Below are positions 1-6,086 of a stretch of 30,605 nucleotides of DNA, piece by piece. The translations under genes were made by a program, and so were the position numbers. Origin of the DNA: Oscillospiraceae bacterium (GTDB lineage Bacteria > Bacillota > Clostridia > Oscillospirales > Ruminococcaceae); contig JAEDMD010000001.1 in assembly GCA_016303195.1 (NCBI GenBank), positions 1 through 30,605 of the forward strand, written 5' to 3'. Each line of letters begins with the position of its first letter. Position 1 is the first letter of the stretch. The notes beneath the pieces were generated by a model. It worked only from the letters and a program-made list of their open reading frames with translations. It was not told the DNA's origin and did not search any database.

Positions 1-75
1 GATAACATCCCCCTTGACCCCAGAAATGCCGCCTTCGGCGGTTTTTATATTTTTTTAAAAGTAAATGCTGTTGCC
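1..75. repeat. Right end of a 200-bp extragenic repeat (second copy at 16290-16489)
   Basis: These 75 bases align without gaps, with a handful of mismatches, to 16415-16489. Both copies end in the same 16-bp terminal sequence that reads AGTAAATGCTGTTGCC (60-75 here). The copy at 16 kb shows that this 16-mer is one of a pair of terminal inverted repeats, so the window edge cuts this element. The copies differ mainly in a small GC hairpin (GCCGCCTTCGGCGG here, GCGCCTGCGGCGC there), which keeps its pairing while changing sequence. No reading frame is evident. Confidence 0.75.
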
Positions 76-89
76 GTGGTTTATGTTCT

Positions 90-162
90 CGTAGGGGCTG
101 CCTTTGGCAGTCCTTACAATACCACAAAATATCAGGAGGACCGCCAAAGGCGGCCCCTACAA
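90..162. repeat. Inverted pair of REP-like palindromes
   Basis: Two palindromic units face each other. Unit one (90-120) reads GTAGGGGCTGCC, TTT loop, GGCAGTCCTTACA. Unit two (137-162) reads AGGACCGCC, AAA, GGCGGCCCCTACA, the same unit inverted. The shared head GTAGGGG and tail CCCCTAC recur at 4.6 kb, inside the transposase gene at 22.1-22.4 kb, and at 30.4-30.6 kb. Paired inverted units resemble the bacterial interspersed mosaic arrangement of REP sequences. Confidence 0.75.
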
Positions 163-571
163 TTTCTTTCTTGCATTTGGCAACCTTAAAATAAAATGTC
201 ATTACAAAAGTTCAAAATTAAATTAAAAAAGATTGACAAAAATTGTCAATTCTATTTTTCAACCAACTTCGACAAATATTTTCTATGCGTTGCTTGTGAA
301 TATTGCCAGATTGTAAATATAGTTAGAGTAATTACTATTTGTAAAGTTTTCTTAAATGTACGTACATCAATAAATAGTTGTATTGGACAAAATTATATAA
401 CATTATATTACCAATTTATATCATTATATTACCAGAAATGTAATAATAATTGTTGAATTATGAACAGCATTGTGGTAAAATGCATACAGAAACTTGAACG
501 GACGGAACTTAAATACGCTATAATTCGCAGAAAACCTTTTCTCAGACAAAAAATATAGTGGGGGAATTATC
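163..571. other. AT-rich gene-free stretch with a candidate promoter
   Basis: I see no convincing gene here. It is strongly AT-rich. A 13-bp direct repeat (CATTATATTACCA) occurs at 401-413 and, with its first base at 422, again at 422-434. A TATAAT at 519-524 with TTGAAC at 494-499 (19-bp spacing, longer than ideal) is a weak promoter candidate for the small gene at 572. Confidence 0.45.
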
Positions 572-805
572 ATGACGGAGAAAATGCTTTTAAGTCAAAT
601 CAAGACTTACGAAGGGAATGTTGAAAGAAGCAGAAGATACGCTGAGTATTATAATGCAGAATTTGAGCAGACAGGTTCACGTAATGCTTATTATATCTCC
701 CGTAACTTCTATCGTGAACTGGAACACAGCCAGAAGATACTTGACCAGTACCGCTCTATGATGCGTAACGGCAAGTTCTCTGACAGCGAGGTTTACGGAA
801 ACTGA
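572..805 (+). CDS. Small hypothetical protein, 77 aa
   Basis: I do not recognise this protein. It begins MTEKMLLSQIKTYEGNVERS and is very hydrophilic, rich in Tyr, Arg, Glu and Ser. It has no membrane segment, signal peptide or cysteine pair. Regular spacing of charged and aromatic residues suggests a small all-helical or coiled-coil protein. It is supported as a real gene by a GGGGG-type ribosome site seven bases before the ATG, a possible promoter at 494-524, and an intrinsic terminator directly after the stop codon. The next gene, gpr, converges on it from the other strand, so the two are not co-transcribed. Function unknown. Confidence 0.7.
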   Translation: MTEKMLLSQIKTYEGNVERSRRYAEYYNAEFEQTGSRNAYYISRNFYRELEHSQKILDQYRSMMRNGKFSDSEVYGN

Positions 806-812
806 CACAAAG

Positions 813-847
813 ATAAGAGCCGCAATCAATGCGGCTCTTATTTTTTT
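813..847 (+). terminator. Intrinsic terminator of the 77-aa gene
   Basis: Perfect stem AAGAGCCGCA / TGCGGCTCTT with a short ATCA loop, followed by a run of seven T on the + strand. On the minus strand only a weak T-run follows, so it mainly serves the rightward gene, although it sits at the 3' end of gpr too. Confidence 0.85.
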
Positions 848-1689
848 CAGAACAATCCCCTGACATCTTCAAAGCTCATAGTCGGCTGTAATGCAAGATT
901 TATGCCGAATCCAAGAAGCTGCGCCCCACGTTCGGTAAGACGGTCAATGTCACGGGGTGTCACCATCATGTTCGGCATATCGCCCTTTGCATCCTCTCCC
1001 GTAAGGCTTCGGACTATGGTATGCATATCAACCACTGTCGGCACTCCGATAGCAATAACAGGAACTCCCATGCATCGCTCCGAAAGCTCCTTTCTTGCAT
1101 TGGCAACTCCGCTTCCCGGTGAAATCCCCGTGTCCGTTATCTGTATCGTCGTGCCAAGCCTGCGGATATCAGAACAAGCAAGGGAATCCACAGCGATTAT
1201 CGCAGAGGGCTTTATTTCTCTCGCTATGGCTCTCACGATCTCGGCTGTCTCTATACCTGTCTGACCCAGTACGCCCCCTGAGAATACCGCTACGGGTCTC
1301 AGAGAGCATAAAAAAGGCTCATCTCCCATCTCGTCATGCAGATGCCGTGTTGCCAATACTTTCGCCGCCGCCTGCGGGCCGAGCGCATCAGGTGTTATGT
1401 CCGCATTTCCAAGTCCTGCCACAAGCACCGTCCCATCGGGGATGAACTGCTTTATTTCCTCGGAAAGTTCCTCCGCCATCGCTTCATATTCATCGGTATA
1501 TTGGCTCAGATCGTCATATTCAAGCGTGACATACCGCCCCTTGCCCTTTCCTATGGAATTTTTACAGCTGTCATCGTCAATGACTATCTCGGTTATTCGG
1601 AACCTCTCTCCCCTCTCGCTCATATGAACTGTCTCAGGCAGTGCGCTTATATTCACGCTTTCCATTGCAAGATCGGTGCGTACAGACAT
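847..1689 (-). CDS. gpr: Germination (spore) protease GPR
   Basis: GPR is the aspartic-type endopeptidase (MEROPS A25) that degrades small acid-soluble spore proteins on germination and frees amino acids. Diagnostic stretches are VRTDLAMES at the N-terminus, GLGNADITPDALGP (residues 92-105), GVLGQTGIET (139-148), IIAVDSLA (164-171) and TTIQITDTGISPGSGV (180-195). D101 and D168 look like the catalytic pair. At 280 aa it is shorter than Bacillus GPR (about 370 aa): an internal segment before the C-terminal MMVTPRDID is missing. The protein starts at the point where Bacillus GPR is cleaved from its propeptide. An in-frame stop three codons upstream rules out an ATG-initiated pro-segment. A GGGGAG ribosome site precedes this ATG. 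gpr marks a sporulating lineage. Confidence 0.95.
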   Translation of the reverse strand: MSVRTDLAMESVNISALPETVHMSERGERFRITEIVIDDDSCKNSIGKGKGRYVTLEYDDLSQYTDEYEAMAEELSEEIKQFIPDGTVLVAGLGNADITPDALGPQAAAKVLATRHLHDEMGDEPFLCSLRPVAVFSGGVLGQTGIETAEIVRAIAREIKPSAIIAVDSLACSDIRRLGTTIQITDTGISPGSGVANARKELSERCMGVPVIAIGVPTVVDMHTIVRSLTGEDAKGDMPNMMVTPRDIDRLTERGAQLLGFGINLALQPTMSFEDVRGLF

Positions 1690-1730
1690 TTTCAGTCAAC
1701 TCCCCTTTTCAAATTTATTACCTCTTTTTC

Positions 1731-1760
1731 TATTATTGTGCATAATGCTTGAAATTATGC
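1731..1760 (-). promoter_or_regulatory. Candidate forespore sigma (F/G) promoter of gpr
   Basis: Read on the minus strand there is GCATA followed, 16-17 bases later, by CAATAATA. This resembles the -35 GYWTA and A-rich -10 of sigma F/G promoters, which is where gpr is controlled in Bacillus. It overlaps a palindrome (GCATAAT...ATTATGC). The match is by eye and could be chance in AT-rich DNA. Confidence 0.4.
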
Positions 1761-1794
1761 TTACATATTCGTGGAAAAATTTCAGATTTGACTA

Positions 1795-1823
1795 TTGAAA
1801 AAATCTGTATGAAATGTTATAAT
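1795..1823 (+). promoter_or_regulatory. rpsT promoter
   Basis: TTGAAA at 1795-1800 and TATAAT at 1818-1823 are separated by exactly 17 bases, a strong vegetative promoter. The predicted start near 1830 leaves a leader of about 110 nt before rpsT. Confidence 0.8.
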
Positions 1824-1837
1824 TATTATTGTCTCAG

Positions 1838-1921
1838 TGAACAGGTGTGCGTTGCACCTGTCAGAGAACAGATATACCCGTGTTTGTTCTCATTCATTTG
1901 CAATTGCGGCTTTATGCCGTA
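1838..1921 (+). promoter_or_regulatory. Structured leader of rpsT
   Basis: The leader can form at least two hairpins: ACAGGTG...CACCTGT (1841-1861) and GAGAACA...TGTTCTC (1863-1890), then a small GCGGC/GCCG stem near 1906-1919 close to the ribosome site. Ribosomal-protein mRNAs in Firmicutes are often autoregulated through such leaders. I do not recognise this as a named family, so regulation is an inference. Confidence 0.4.
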
Positions 1922-1942
1922 AAATTCAAGGAGGTGTAACGA

Positions 1943-2203
1943 ATGCCAAACATTAAATCTGCTAAAAAGAGAGTTAAGGTCAATGCAACTAAGGCTGCTG
2001 CTAACAAGGCAAGAAAGTCTAATCTCAAGACCATCCTCAAGAAGGCTGACGCTGCTGTAACAGCAGGCGCTGACAACAAGGAGGAGGCTATCAAGGTAGC
2101 TATCAAGAGAGTAGATCAGGCTTGCGCTCACGGTCTTATGCACAAGAACAAGGCTGCAAGAAAGAAGTCTCAGCTCGCTAAGAAGCTCAACGCTGCTAAG
2201 TAA
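1943..2203 (+). CDS. rpsT: 30S ribosomal protein S20
   Basis: S20 binds 16S rRNA early in assembly of the small subunit. The 86-aa sequence is typical: MPNIKSAKKRV at the N-terminus, a Lys/Ala-rich helical body, and the conserved C-terminal HKNKAARKKSQLAKKLN. A strong AAGGAGGTG ribosome site lies eight bases before the ATG. Codon choice is uniform (AAG, GCT, CTC), consistent with high expression. It is monocistronic, with its own promoter, a structured leader and a terminator. Confidence 0.98.
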   Translation: MPNIKSAKKRVKVNATKAAANKARKSNLKTILKKADAAVTAGADNKEEAIKVAIKRVDQACAHGLMHKNKAARKKSQLAKKLNAAK

Positions 2204-2224
2204 TTGACTATTTTATAAAAACTG

Positions 2225-2268
2225 ACCCCCTTACGACAACTCACGGTCTGTAAGGGGGGTTTTGTTTT
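2225..2268. terminator. Bidirectional intrinsic terminator
   Basis: Stem ACCCCCTTAC / GTAAGGGGGGT with a 15-nt loop. It is followed by TTTGTTTT on the + strand (for rpsT) and by TTTTTAT on the minus strand (for the leftward operon ending at 2267). Confidence 0.85.
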
Positions 2269-2752
2269 ATCTGTTTCCTCTGGTCTTATTATAGCCACGG
2301 TCATAGGCATGGTAGTATTCTATAAAGTGACGTTCAAGGGAATCAAGGTCGTAGAAACCACTGCCGCTTAATGGAACAAGTATTATTGAAAAATCGTCAC
2401 CATTGCGGTAGTCAACATATACATCACCGTTTCCTTTTCCGGTCAGGTGATTATTTACACGGCTGAACACGGTTTTTGATTGTCCGACATAGTACTTTTC
2501 TTTTGTACAATTATGAAGTATGTATACACCTGCAAAGTTTTTTCCTGATGAAATATAAGGCTGGTATTTTCCATTAAACGCTTTCGCCGTTCGTAATTTC
2601 ATAAATTCTTCAGATGAGATCTCAACTGAGTTATTAATGATATTATCAAGTTCGCCCTCGATTTCATTTTTCTTATATAATCCATATATTGGCGTTATTA
2701 AACAACAAGCAAGTATTAAAACTATCATAAAAAACATAGCCATATCCTCCAT
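2267..2752 (-). CDS. Membrane-anchored GIY-YIG domain protein
   Basis: Residues 5-24 form one transmembrane helix. Residues 73-158 are a GIY-YIG nuclease-type domain: GVY (75-77), YYVG (87-90), R98, a glutamate in DLDSLERHFIE (E140 or E145), and a terminal YNKTRGN. All expected catalytic positions appear present. Such domains cut DNA in homing enzymes, UvrC and some restriction or repair proteins, but a stand-alone copy behind a membrane helix has no role I can name. It is the second gene of a leftward operon, 18 bp after the zinc-ribbon gene. The start is uncertain: Met1 has AAAGGA ten bases away, while Met6 has GGAGG at eight bases. It is probably an accessory gene. Confidence 0.8.
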   Translation of the reverse strand: MEDMAMFFMIVLILACCLITPIYGLYKKNEIEGELDNIINNSVEISSEEFMKLRTAKAFNGKYQPYISSGKNFAGVYILHNCTKEKYYVGQSKTVFSRVNNHLTGKGNGDVYVDYRNGDDFSIILVPLSGSGFYDLDSLERHFIEYYHAYDRGYNKTRGNR

Positions 2753-2770
2753 ACTATACGTGTCCTTTCA

Positions 2771-3193
2771 TCAAAAATCCGATTTATATATTCTGTCACG
2801 AATCTGTGTCAGAAGTGTGACTATCTCACCAAAACCATATAACACCATTCCGCCTATAAAAACTTCAAAGCAGTATGTAATGCTATTCAAAATAATTTCT
2901 AATTCATAACTTGCTGTTTGTTTTGAATTATCTAAATCATTAGTATCAATCAAAGAAACAGAGAATAGTAAATACAATAATACGCAAATACTTCCAGCTA
3001 CCCATATAATAATAGCTGTCTTTTTTAGAATATTTCCTACATGACTTGCATTAGCGTTTATCTCTATCACATCCTTTTTTACTCTAATTTTCTGAGGCTC
3101 TCCGTCAATGCAATAATGACATAGCGTCTCACCATTTCGTTTAACAGGCTCTCCTGTATAAAAGGTCTTTCCGCATGAATCACAAGTATACAT
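2771..3193 (-). CDS. Zinc-ribbon membrane protein, 140 aa
   Basis: The chosen start (MYTCDSCGKTF) has an AAGGA ribosome site; a longer in-frame extension would run into the promoter and operators. Residues 4-28 form a zinc ribbon with two CxxC knuckles (CDSC and CHYC). Two hydrophobic helices follow (about 58-81 and 103-127), with a charged C-terminus. The layout of ribbon then paired membrane helices suggests a small membrane sensor or scaffold; I cannot assign a function. It is first in an operon with the GIY-YIG gene. Transcription starts at the operator-controlled promoter at 3240-3268. Confidence 0.75.
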   Translation of the reverse strand: MYTCDSCGKTFYTGEPVKRNGETLCHYCIDGEPQKIRVKKDVIEINANASHVGNILKKTAIIIWVAGSICVLLYLLFSVSLIDTNDLDNSKQTASYELEIILNSITYCFEVFIGGMVLYGFGEIVTLLTQIRDRIYKSDF

Positions 3194-3217
3194 AAAAATC
3201 ACGTCCTTCGCCAAATT

Positions 3218-3232
3218 AGGACAAATAGTCCT
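3218..3232. promoter_or_regulatory. Operator O2 (AGGAC-N5-GTCCT)
   Basis: Perfect palindrome AGGACAAATAGTCCT in arms, covering the expected transcription start of the leftward zinc-ribbon/GIY-YIG operon. It shares the GGAC-N5-GTCC core with O1 and O3. Confidence 0.65.
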
Positions 3233-3239
3233 CAACAAT

Positions 3240-3268
3240 ATTATAGGACATTTTGTCCATAATGTCAA
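3240..3268 (-). promoter_or_regulatory. Consensus promoter with operator in its spacer
   Basis: On the minus strand TTGACA (3268-3263) and TATAAT (3245-3240) are exactly 17 bases apart, a perfect vegetative promoter. The spacer contains the palindrome GGACAAAATGTCC (3246-3258). A second palindrome lies just past the -10 over the expected start. A repressor bound there would block RNA polymerase directly. Confidence 0.8.
3242..3260. promoter_or_regulatory. Operator O1 (TATAGGACA..TGTCCAT)
   Basis: This 19-base site matches O3 at 3386-3404 in 18 positions. Its core GGACA-N3-TGTCC fills the -35/-10 spacer of the leftward promoter. The likely binder is the XRE repressor encoded at 3498. Confidence 0.7.
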
Positions 3269-3385
3269 CAGATTTTATAAAAATAAATATTTTAATTATA
3301 GCTGATTTTTAGCTATATATAAGCAAATTCTCCTATTTTTACATTCAGTATCTAAAAAACCAAAAAGTTGCTATATAGCAATTTT

Positions 3386-3404
3386 TATAGGACAGTTTGT
3401 CCAT
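3386..3404. promoter_or_regulatory. Operator O3, upstream of the XRE gene
   Basis: Near-identical copy of O1 (one mismatch in 19). It sits about 95 bp before the XRE start codon, suggesting autoregulation. A separate perfect palindrome, TTGCTATATAGCAA, lies just upstream at 3368-3381. I could not find a convincing rightward -35/-10 pair, so how O3 acts is open. Confidence 0.65.
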
Positions 3405-3497
3405 TATTCATGAATATCTTCTCCTCTGATTTATAATAATAATTGAGATGCATTCGTTGATTTTATTGTTAAATTATATAATTAAGGAGAGTTCTGA

Positions 3498-3713
3498 ATG
3501 TACGCAAGGATAAGGAATCTGCGTGAGGACAGCGATAAGACCCAGAAAGAAGTTTCGGAATACCTTTTCTGCGATCAGTCGCTTTATTCAAAATATGAGC
3601 GTGGACTGCGTGAAGTTCCTGTCGGGATAATCATTAAACTGGCGGCTCTCTATGGCACAAGCACTGATTATATACTCGGTCTAACCGATGAAAAGCGTCC
3701 ATACAAAAAATAA
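3498..3713 (+). CDS. Small XRE-family HTH transcriptional regulator
   Basis: The 71-aa protein is a single HTH_3 (Cro/C1-type) domain. It contains the RIRNLREDSDKTQKEVSEYL helix pair, recognition helix DQSLYSKYERG, and the closing IIIKLAALYGTSTDYILGLTDE that is standard for this family. There is no sensory domain. An AAGGAGA ribosome site precedes the ATG. It is divergent from the zinc-ribbon/GIY-YIG operon, and the intergenic region carries three related palindromes, so it is the obvious candidate repressor of that operon and of itself. Family assignment is secure; the target is inference. Confidence 0.9.
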   Translation: MYARIRNLREDSDKTQKEVSEYLFCDQSLYSKYERGLREVPVGIIIKLAALYGTSTDYILGLTDEKRPYKK

Positions 3714-3722
3714 CTCCTGCTA

Positions 3723-3835
3723 TAAGGGCGGTACTCATATAGCAGCTTTATATGTAATTATCGAGGGAGAACCCTTTTTCAAAAGGGTTTCCCTCAATAT
3801 CACGTGTAAAATCTTCTATAAGAGTACCGCCCTTA
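3723..3835. repeat. Nested inverted-repeat element (113 bp)
   Basis: Outer arms of 20 bp (3723-3742 and 3816-3835; TAAGGGCGGTACTC and its complement, one mismatch overall) enclose a second hairpin at 3763-3795 (GAGGGAGAACCC / GGGTTTCCCTC). It lies right after the XRE stop and has no T-run. The architecture suits a small non-autonomous element (MITE-like) or a strong RNA structure that protects the XRE transcript. No clear target-site duplication is visible. Confidence 0.6.
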
Positions 3836-3897
3836 AAATCATGAGCTTTCTGTTTACATTCTCCACCAATCGTGCATACTATACAAGGGGTGATAAT

Positions 3898-4005
3898 ATG
3901 CTCGGATTTGTGTTAGGTACGATTTTCGGCGGAACATTGGGAGTTTTTACCATGTGCTGCTGTACAGCCGCAAAATGGGATGACGAAAGAAATAACAGAA
4001 TGTAA
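3898..4005 (+). CDS. DUF3789-like micro-protein, 35 aa
   Basis: The micro-protein runs MLGFVLGTIFGGTLGVFTMC and then CCTAAKWDDERNNRM. It is one Gly-rich hydrophobic helix ending in a Cys cluster and a charged tail. This matches my memory of the short clostridial and phage DUF3789 family, whose function is unknown. AAGGGGTG eight bases before the ATG supports translation. A longer in-frame start at 3688 overlaps the XRE gene and runs through the inverted repeat, so it was rejected. A paralogue follows at 4313. Confidence 0.7.
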   Translation: MLGFVLGTIFGGTLGVFTMCCCTAAKWDDERNNRM

Positions 4006-4105
4006 TATTTAACAATAATATTATTGGGAGTAGAATTTTTTAAGGTTATTTTAAGAATACTGACTTATACTATAAGTGAAAACATGAATAGATCCAAATG
4101 ATTTA

Positions 4106-4146
4106 GGTATCACCGCCGCTTGACCTTCCATAAGCGGCGGCATACC
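4106..4146. other. Long GC-rich hairpin
   Basis: The sequence GGTAT..CCGCCGCTT pairs with AAGCGGCGG..ATACC, with a short loop, between the two DUF3789-like genes. There is no T-run on either side, so it is not a standard terminator. It may stabilise an mRNA end or be a repeat. Confidence 0.5.
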
Positions 4147-4312
4147 ATATCCCCAGAAAATGTTAATTTAAAAGATAATATTAAGTAATTATTCACATAT
4201 TCTTTAAACATTGTTTACGTGTATGTGGTATAATATATATAAAGAAAAAGAGAATGAACGATCGAGAATAGTTGGAAAAAGTCCAGAAAACATGAAAGAG
4301 GTGAAATTACCA

Positions 4313-4429
4313 ATGGTTGGAATTTTTGTCACAGTTATGATCTGCGGTGGGATCGGTATGACAACCCTCAGCCTGTGTCAGGCGGCTAAATGGGGCGACG
4401 AAGCACCGACCTCAGATCACCAGAGCTAA
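4313..4429 (+). CDS. DUF3789-like micro-protein, 38 aa
   Basis: It begins MVGIFVTVMICGGIGMTTLS, then LCQAAKWGDEAPTSDHQS. It is built like the 35-aa protein at 3898: a hydrophobic Gly-rich helix, a Cys at its end, then the shared AAKWxDE motif. The two are paralogues by this motif. GAGGTG lies seven bases before the ATG. An upstream in-frame ATG at 4211 would add 34 residues of low-quality sequence with no better ribosome site, so the short form is preferred. An intrinsic terminator follows. Confidence 0.65.
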   Translation: MVGIFVTVMICGGIGMTTLSLCQAAKWGDEAPTSDHQS

Positions 4430-4452
4430 AAAATTTTCTACTCTCTAACAGC

Positions 4453-4494
4453 AAAAGTGCGGTACGTTTTATATGTGCCGCACTTTTGTTTTAT
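4453..4494 (+). terminator. Intrinsic terminator
   Basis: Stem AAAAGTGCGG / CCGCACTTTT followed by TTTTGTTTTAT. It ends the rightward DUF3789-like transcript. Confidence 0.85.
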
Positions 4495-4566
4495 CCCGAC
4501 TTTTCAACATACTGCATTGCATATGTTGAAAACTTGCCTCTCAGAATCATCGTGCAGATCGATTTT

Positions 4567-4664
4567 CCGAATGTACGAAAGAAATTGTAGAGGCTGTCGG
4601 GGATGCCATACTCTTATTTTACGATGATATATGACTTAGGACTGCCAAAGGCAGCCCCTGCAAA
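4567..4664. repeat. REP-like palindrome pair, one degraded
   Basis: The first unit (about 4586-4612, starting TTGTAGAGGCTG) is degraded and has the same upstream flank (CCGAATGTA..GAAATTGTAG) as the unit at 30.4 kb. The second (4638-4664, AGGACTGCCAAAGGCAGCCCC) is intact and inverted, as in the pair at 90-162. They sit between the micro-protein terminator and the serS terminator. Confidence 0.7.
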
Positions 4665-4696
4665 TGATGTTTATAACCTGCAAAATTGATTTGCAT

Positions 4697-4730
4697 ATAT
4701 AAAAAGCGGTACACCGAAATGTACCGCTTA
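4697..4730 (-). terminator. serS terminator
   Basis: On the minus strand the stem AAGCGGTACA / TGTACCGCTT is followed by TTTATAT. It lies just past the serS stop codon. Confidence 0.85.
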
Positions 4731-4741
4731 TCTGTTATTTA

Positions 4742-6034
4742 TTACTTCTTCTCAGGAACTTTGATTACTTCCTTACGCATATATGGCTGGAGTGCCTTTG
4801 GAATACGGATAGAACCATCTTCGTTAAGGTTGTTCTCAACGAACGCTATGAGCATTCTCGGAGGCGCTACAACGGTATTATTAAGGGTATGCGGGAAGTA
4901 CTTTGTGCCGTCCTCAGCCTTTACTCTGATGCTCAGACGGCGAGCCTGTGCGTCACCGAGGTTTGAACAGCTTCCTACCTCGAAATACTTCTTCTGTCTT
5001 GGTGACCATGCTTCAACGTCGATAGACTTTACTTTAAGGTCTGCAAGGTCGCCTGAACAGCATTCAAGTGTACGAACAGGGATATCCAGTGTGCGGAAGA
5101 ACTCTACTGTGTAGCTGTACAGCTTGTGGAACCAGTCCATTGACTCCTCAGGCTTGCAGACTACTACCATTTCCTGCTTCTCGAACTGATGGATACGGTA
5201 TACTCCACGCTCCTCAATGCCCTTTGAACCAACTTCCTTACGGAAACATGGCGAATAGCTTGTAAGGGTCTGTGGGAGATCGCTCTCAGGAACAATAGTG
5301 TCAATGAACTTGCCGATCATTGAATGCTCTGATGTACCGATAAGATAGAGATCCTCACCCTCGATCTTGTACATCATGTTTGCCATATCATCGAAGCTCA
5401 TAACACCTGTTACAACTGCGCTTCTTATCATGAACGGCGGAATATAGTATGTAAAGCCCTTGTCGATCATGAAATCTCTTGCATATGAGAGGATGCATGA
5501 CTGGAGCTGTGCAATATCGCCCTTGAGGTAGTAGAAACCGTTACCGCTGGTGCTTCTTGCGCTGTCGATGTCGATACCGTTTACCTTTTCCATGATGTCA
5601 ACGTGGTAAGGCACTTCAAAATCAGGAACAGCAGGCTCGCCGAACTTCTCAACTTCAACGTTCTCGGAATCATCCTTTCCTATCGGAACGCTGTCGTCGA
5701 TGATGTTAGGAATGACCATCATGATCTCCTTGATCTCGCCTTCCAGCTTGGTTTCGAGTGCTTCCATCTCTGTCAGCTTCTCGCCCAGCTCGGTAACCTC
5801 TGCCTTTGCCTTCTCAGCTTCGTCCCTGAGCCCCTTAGCCATAAGACCGCCGATCTCCTTGCTTCTTACCTTGCGGACATTACGGAGGCTGTCGCACTCT
5901 GTCTTGGTCTTTCTGTATTCCTCGTCAAGGGCAACTACCTTATCGACCAGTTCGAGCTTCTCATCCTGAAACTTCTTCTTGATGTTCTCCTTAACTAATT
6001 CGGGATTGGTTCTGATAAGTTTAATGTCTATCAT
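4742..6034 (-). CDS. serS: Seryl-tRNA synthetase
   Basis: Class II synthetase that charges tRNA-Ser in the cytoplasm. The N-terminal arm (residues 1-110) is the tRNA-binding coiled coil. The catalytic core shows motif 2, FRKEVGSKGIEERGVYRIHQ, and motif 3, TVVAPPRMLIAFVEN, with its ATP-binding Arg. Motif 3 differs from the common bacterial GLAVGRTLVAILE form and resembles the divergent clostridial SerRS type. At 430 aa the length is normal. AAGGAGAAG precedes the ATG. It is downstream of parB on the same strand with a 52-bp gap that is too short for a T-box riboswitch, and none is visible. Confidence 0.97.
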   Translation of the reverse strand: MIDIKLIRTNPELVKENIKKKFQDEKLELVDKVVALDEEYRKTKTECDSLRNVRKVRSKEIGGLMAKGLRDEAEKAKAEVTELGEKLTEMEALETKLEGEIKEIMMVIPNIIDDSVPIGKDDSENVEVEKFGEPAVPDFEVPYHVDIMEKVNGIDIDSARSTSGNGFYYLKGDIAQLQSCILSYARDFMIDKGFTYYIPPFMIRSAVVTGVMSFDDMANMMYKIEGEDLYLIGTSEHSMIGKFIDTIVPESDLPQTLTSYSPCFRKEVGSKGIEERGVYRIHQFEKQEMVVVCKPEESMDWFHKLYSYTVEFFRTLDIPVRTLECCSGDLADLKVKSIDVEAWSPRQKKYFEVGSCSNLGDAQARRLSIRVKAEDGTKYFPHTLNNTVVAPPRMLIAFVENNLNEDGSIRIPKALQPYMRKEVIKVPEKK

Positions 6035-6086
6035 TTTTATTCTTCTCCTTAATTATTTTTTAATTGATCCATCAGCAAATATGCTG

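Noticed and set aside
196..456. 86-codon open frame in the left AT-rich region
   Set aside because: No ribosome site, composition follows the AT-rich DNA, Cys/Tyr/Ile/Asn-heavy product without any family look.
1108..1130. Noc-binding-site-like sequence CTTCCCGGTGAAATC
   Set aside because: An extra base breaks the TTTCCCGGGAAA palindrome and it lies in gpr coding sequence.
1095..1445. Open frames opposite gpr
   Set aside because: Shadows of a clearly coding gene; similar shadows over serS, parA, gyrB and gyrA were also dropped.
6035..6086. T-box riboswitch before serS
   Set aside because: The gap to parB is only 52 bp; no T-box sequence or specifier stem fits.
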